Origin: Kappaphycus alvarezii
Taxonomy: Eukaryota > Rhodophyta > Florideophyceae > Gigartinales > Solieriaceae
Direction: 5' to 3'
NCBI GenBank assembly: GCA_002205965.3
Contig: NADL03000464.1
Location: forward strand, 2,232,001-2,296,000
DNA length: 64,000 nt
Shown: positions 60,698-64,000 of the stretch, in pieces
Position numbering within the stretch: position 1 is the first letter of the stretch
How the letters are laid out: each line of letters starts with the position of its first letter
Notes under the pieces: generated by a model
Told to the model about the DNA's origin: nothing
Database searches by the model: none
What the model saw: the letters and a program-made list of their open reading frames with translations, nothing else
Position numbers and translations under genes: made by a program

Positions 60698-60840
60698 GGC
60701 AGCGCAGAATGTGGGGATAGTGATTCCTGCGGATTGGAGTTGGGCTCTGGACGTTGGCACGGTCTGGGGATGGGGATGGCGAGATCAACGCTCATGGCAT
60801 TGACAATGTTTGGGTTTGGATTGGGCAATTGCCGTTGAGA

Positions 60841-60942
60841 TACAGTACCGTACAGTACTGCCCATTGGCGTTATTCTGGCCAGGCCAGGCTGTCTTCTCA
60901 TGTGCCTCACTGCATGCGGCTAATGTACAGTACTGTACTGTA
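60841..60942. promoter_or_regulatory. TACAGTAC motif pair upstream of the Deg protease gene
   Basis: TACAGTACCGTACAGTACTG at 60841-60860 and GTACAGTACTGTACTGTA at about 60924-60941. The nearer one is 144 bp upstream of the protease ATG, close to the 140-bp spacing at the DUF2358 gene. Confidence 0.5.
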
Positions 60943-60949
60943 TGACTCA

Positions 60950-62300
60950 ACCGCTAACCTCCCAGTCTTACAAGTCCTACCGTACTTACTGTATGTAGTA
61001 AGTAGAATCGCATTCACAGACTCTCAAGGTCCAAGACGCCGCCCTGCGAGCACCCTCTCAATCGCAACGGTACCGTATGGACCAAATCTGAGCCTCACTT
61101 CTGCAAAGCCACTCTGCCACCCCAGCAACGTCCATCACACCGCAAACGTTTCGCTGCCTTCGACCACTCTACCATACGCATTTTGAATGCCCATTACAAT
61201 GCACACTCAATTTCGCCAAACAAGGCATTGCCTTTTTTGAATTGCGGTATCCATTAGCGACATTAACCTGACAATAGATCTTGCCCTCAGTGACTGCGCA
61301 TCTTCCAAATCACTCTGTCAGAGGGCAGGTGCCCAATCGACACGGCGTCGCCGACTTTGGATATCTGGCCAATCACAAATCTAGGCTCAGTTCTCCATAC
61401 CTTGCAAATCTGCTAGTAAAAGCTGATCCTCTCTCCAATAATTCTGTCGTAATGCGCCCCTTGTCCAATACAAACATTAGGCCCAAACATTACGCCACCT
61501 CCCCCATTCTTTCCAATACAAGTCACCAATCAAGTCTACAATATAAACGCGGACACAACAAAAGTGGCGCGCTTTTCTCAAATCGAAACAACAGCCGTCG
61601 TCTCTCAGCAGTGACCATTGATCATTCTTCTCCAAGCGCATAGTCTATCCTGCGTTTACCAAATTATATTCAACAACATCGAGATTTCTGGCTTTAGCGG
61701 ATTAACTTCCACAACCTGGAGATTTGTATTACAAATTAAAAGATGGGCCAACTACATTGAATACAATCCTTTTCAAAAAAGCAATTCTTTACTGACGATT
61801 GAAAAATGAATCCTCGATTTCTCGGTCCTGCCATAGGTACAGGTGTTCATAATGCTGAAGCTATCAAATATTGCCTTTCACACTATTTCGCCCCTACTGA
61901 ACCGTCTCTGAACTTCTTTCAAAAGCTCACTGAAGCATGCAACTGCAGTTGGTCCTATGCTGTCCACCAGACGGTGAATTGGATCGAAAACAGTATGGTT
62001 ATCTGACCTTTTGATATGCTTTGTGACTTCTGTGTCCGTTGATTTCCGGAACAAACTGTCTATATCAATATAATTTTCGCTCTCCTGGCTTTCTAATTTC
62101 TCTAATCGCTTTTAAGTGCTTTTATGTCAATTACGCCGCACATGTTTCGAAGTTGGCATACCTTCTTTAAGGATATATTCTCTGAGTCAAACCACCCACA
62201 TGTATCAAAAAATGACTCAATCTCGATGTATCCTTCCAAGACATCTTTCACTTTTGGCTCACGCAGCGCAAGTTCATTGTAAGCGTGCGCTCATCTGACG
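60950..62300. other. No recognisable gene
   Basis: A forward frame of 120 codons (61281-61643, Ser/Asn/His rich) and one of 66 codons (61806-62006) have no motif that I can identify. GC falls toward the right as the gene island ends. Confidence 0.35.
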
Positions 62301-63104
62301 ATATGGCTGCACGGGAATCACATTGATTCCATTTTTTTGTAAGCCCAACGGATGTGGAGCTCGATTTCATGACTGTTTTCATTTTCTGTATTTTTTTTGG
62401 CGAAAAGAAAAAACAAAGGCATGAATCGAACCTCTGGTGTTGGAATGTCGGGTTTTGTGACCTTCTAGATCATATGTATGCTTCAGGTGAGCACAAAACA
62501 TACGACGATGCTAAGGCTTTATCCTTCTGAAATCTCTAATTCTGGACAATATACTTCATACAATTCTGTGACATACGAGCTCTGAACAGCGTAGTTGCGC
62601 GACGGCTCAACGCTTATTTCTCTGAACTTCTTATGCGAATAAATGTTTTATTCGTATATTTGTTCACCGAGAATCGCATGAGGTAGAGGCAACATGTAAG
62701 TTCGAATTGCATGGTATTGGGAACTTAGATGTGACCTGGATCTCAGTAGTGCATTTCTTCGTTCCTCGGCTCTTTTTCTTGTTAATATCTCAAGCTGCTT
62801 GGTGATTTCACTGAATGGAAGTTTTTTTGTGAGGACTTAGGCCCTATATCCCGAAACCGTTGATTCGGTGTATCCCGTAACCTGAAACCAGTAACGTTTC
62901 GGGACGTATATGAGACGAAAACACGCGACGAGCAATTGCGGTTTGTGAACATATAAGTAGGTAAAACAGACAAGTATCTTGTCCGTAAAACCCTAAGAGT
63001 ACTTCGTTATGAATTCAGCGCCACGTTCGATAAATATTGCAAAGGTCTTCGGGCGGCGTAGGTTGAAAAGATTTTGCTACATATCATCGCACCAGCCTGT
63101 TTGC

Positions 63105-64000
63105 TTGATATGAGCACACCACCCCGTCATATTCCTACTTTGGTTTTTGTTTAGGTGCCATTCGTTAAGGACTATGAAAGACTTACAAAACACTTTTTAG
63201 GTTGTAGATATATAAGCTGCGCTCTTGTCCATTGCGATAATGGCTGAGGAAACAGGGATTGTGGACTTAAAATGAGACAGAGCCTCAATGAAGTCTGCTT
63301 CCGTTCCTCCACCAGTGGATCCCGTAAAGAAAGTTAGTACAAACCATCGTTAGACCTTCATTTGATAGTGATAAGTGCAAACCCATAACGATTTTTTACC
63401 GCTTTACAATCCAGTGAAACCCCTGGTACAACCCCAAACGCCTTTTAGTCCTCAATATACTCCGCGAAGGCCCATCATGCGGATACCATTCGTCACTCAG
63501 AATCGTGACTCACGTAGTATCTATTCTCCACGTTCTCTTGATTTAATGACACCAGCTCCTTGAGGAGCTTCGTACACTCGACATCCCTCGGGTTACTAGT
63601 ACTCCGCCCATATTCAAGCTTCTTTCGCACAGACCCCGGGTTCATGAAGATCTCGTACTTGTCCTGCAGATATCGAATAGTGTCAGGAAGCGAGAAGTGG
63701 AGGTTATTTGTCATATGTAGGGCTTTCCTTCGCATCTTTGGGGGCAAATGCCGAATTTCTGCTCTGTTTGTCGAAAGAGGATGGTTTTGCCTTGCCTCAC
63801 GGAAATAGCCGACATACGATTTCCCGTCTCTCTCTTTCTCTGGAATCAGCGTTTTCACTATTAACGAGAATCCGCACAGCTCTTTCTCGTCTTTACTGCG
63901 ACATTTTAAGATACTCTTTTTAAGCACACGCTTGTCGTAAACTTTCCAGTTCTCTGGTCTACTTCTCTCTCCCCTAGAAATATAGAAGTCCTGCATTTGA
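63105..64000 (-). pseudogene. MULE-type transposase relic, runs off the window
   Basis: The minus-strand frame 63996-63493 has the N-terminal region preceding the MULE catalytic domain, with FREARQNHPLSTNRAEI and LHFSLPDTIRYLQDKY. After a stop, sequence further left continues with GGTEADFIEALSHFKS, SSAIIAMDKSAA (a catalytic Asp position) and FIVLNEWHLNKN, the WH..KN block of Mutator-like transposases. Stops lie within and between these parts. The 5' end is beyond position 64000. Similar but poorer sequence may extend left to about 62.4 kb. A SWIM zinc finger was not found. Confidence 0.7.

Noticed and set aside
1-64000. CRISPR arrays, bacterial operons or integrons
   Set aside because: No regular short repeats with spacers, no Shine-Dalgarno-spaced gene runs, and the genes have introns and eukaryotic families.

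Overview
The window reads as nuclear DNA of a eukaryote, most likely a multicellular red alga of the Chondrus type. That assignment is an inference. It rests on a compact block of GC-rich, intron-poor genes, one of them a DUF2358 protein known from photosynthetic lineages, set in tens of kilobases of decayed LTR retrotransposons and DDE transposons. There is no bacterial-style operon, rRNA, tRNA or CRISPR that I can support.

Layout. 0-2.5 kb: non-coding, with one small possible ORF and a family of short degenerate repeats. 2.6-5.8 kb: an old reverse-strand copia-like element with diverged ~300-bp LTRs. 6.2-12.2 kb: a structurally complete copia-like element with two 397-bp LTRs differing at three sites and a perfect 5-bp target duplication; its gag-pol frame carries five stops. 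13.3-14.9 kb: a pogo/CENP-B-like DDE transposase relic. 14.9-19.5 kb: a second copia-like gag-pol, also with five in-frame stops. 19.8-24.5 kb: two 379-bp palindrome-rich direct repeats, one mismatch apart, flanking a reverse-strand gypsy-like gag-pol whose integrase is cut short. 25-30 kb: gypsy-like fragments on the reverse strand and a possible Tc1/IS630-like fragment. 30.9-35.9 kb: a markedly AT-rich stretch without genes. 36-41 kb: a decayed forward-strand gypsy-like element. 41-50 kb: mostly unrecognised, with one possible Harbinger-like fragment. 50.2-51.3 kb: a pogo/Tigger-like transposase pseudogene.

51.7-61 kb is the gene island. It holds a DUF2358 (NTF2-like) gene on the plus strand, then four minus-strand genes: a Tim10-type small TIM chaperone (three exons), a protein with a C-terminal SUMO-like domain (Rad60/NIP45 type), a TLC-domain ceramide synthase, and a Deg-family serine protease (three exons, the catalytic serine on a 55-bp exon). 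They look like unrelated housekeeping genes (mitochondrial import, SUMO pathway, sphingolipid synthesis, protein quality control), not a pathway cluster. The right edge (about 63.1-64 kb) is a MULE-type transposase relic running out of the window.

Two patterns recur. First, the three best-preserved transposon frames carry 15 premature stops and no frameshift that I can detect; most can be explained by C-to-T change at Gln or Arg codons. Second, the word TACAGTAC/GTACTGTAC clusters upstream of gene starts in the island and at a few other places.
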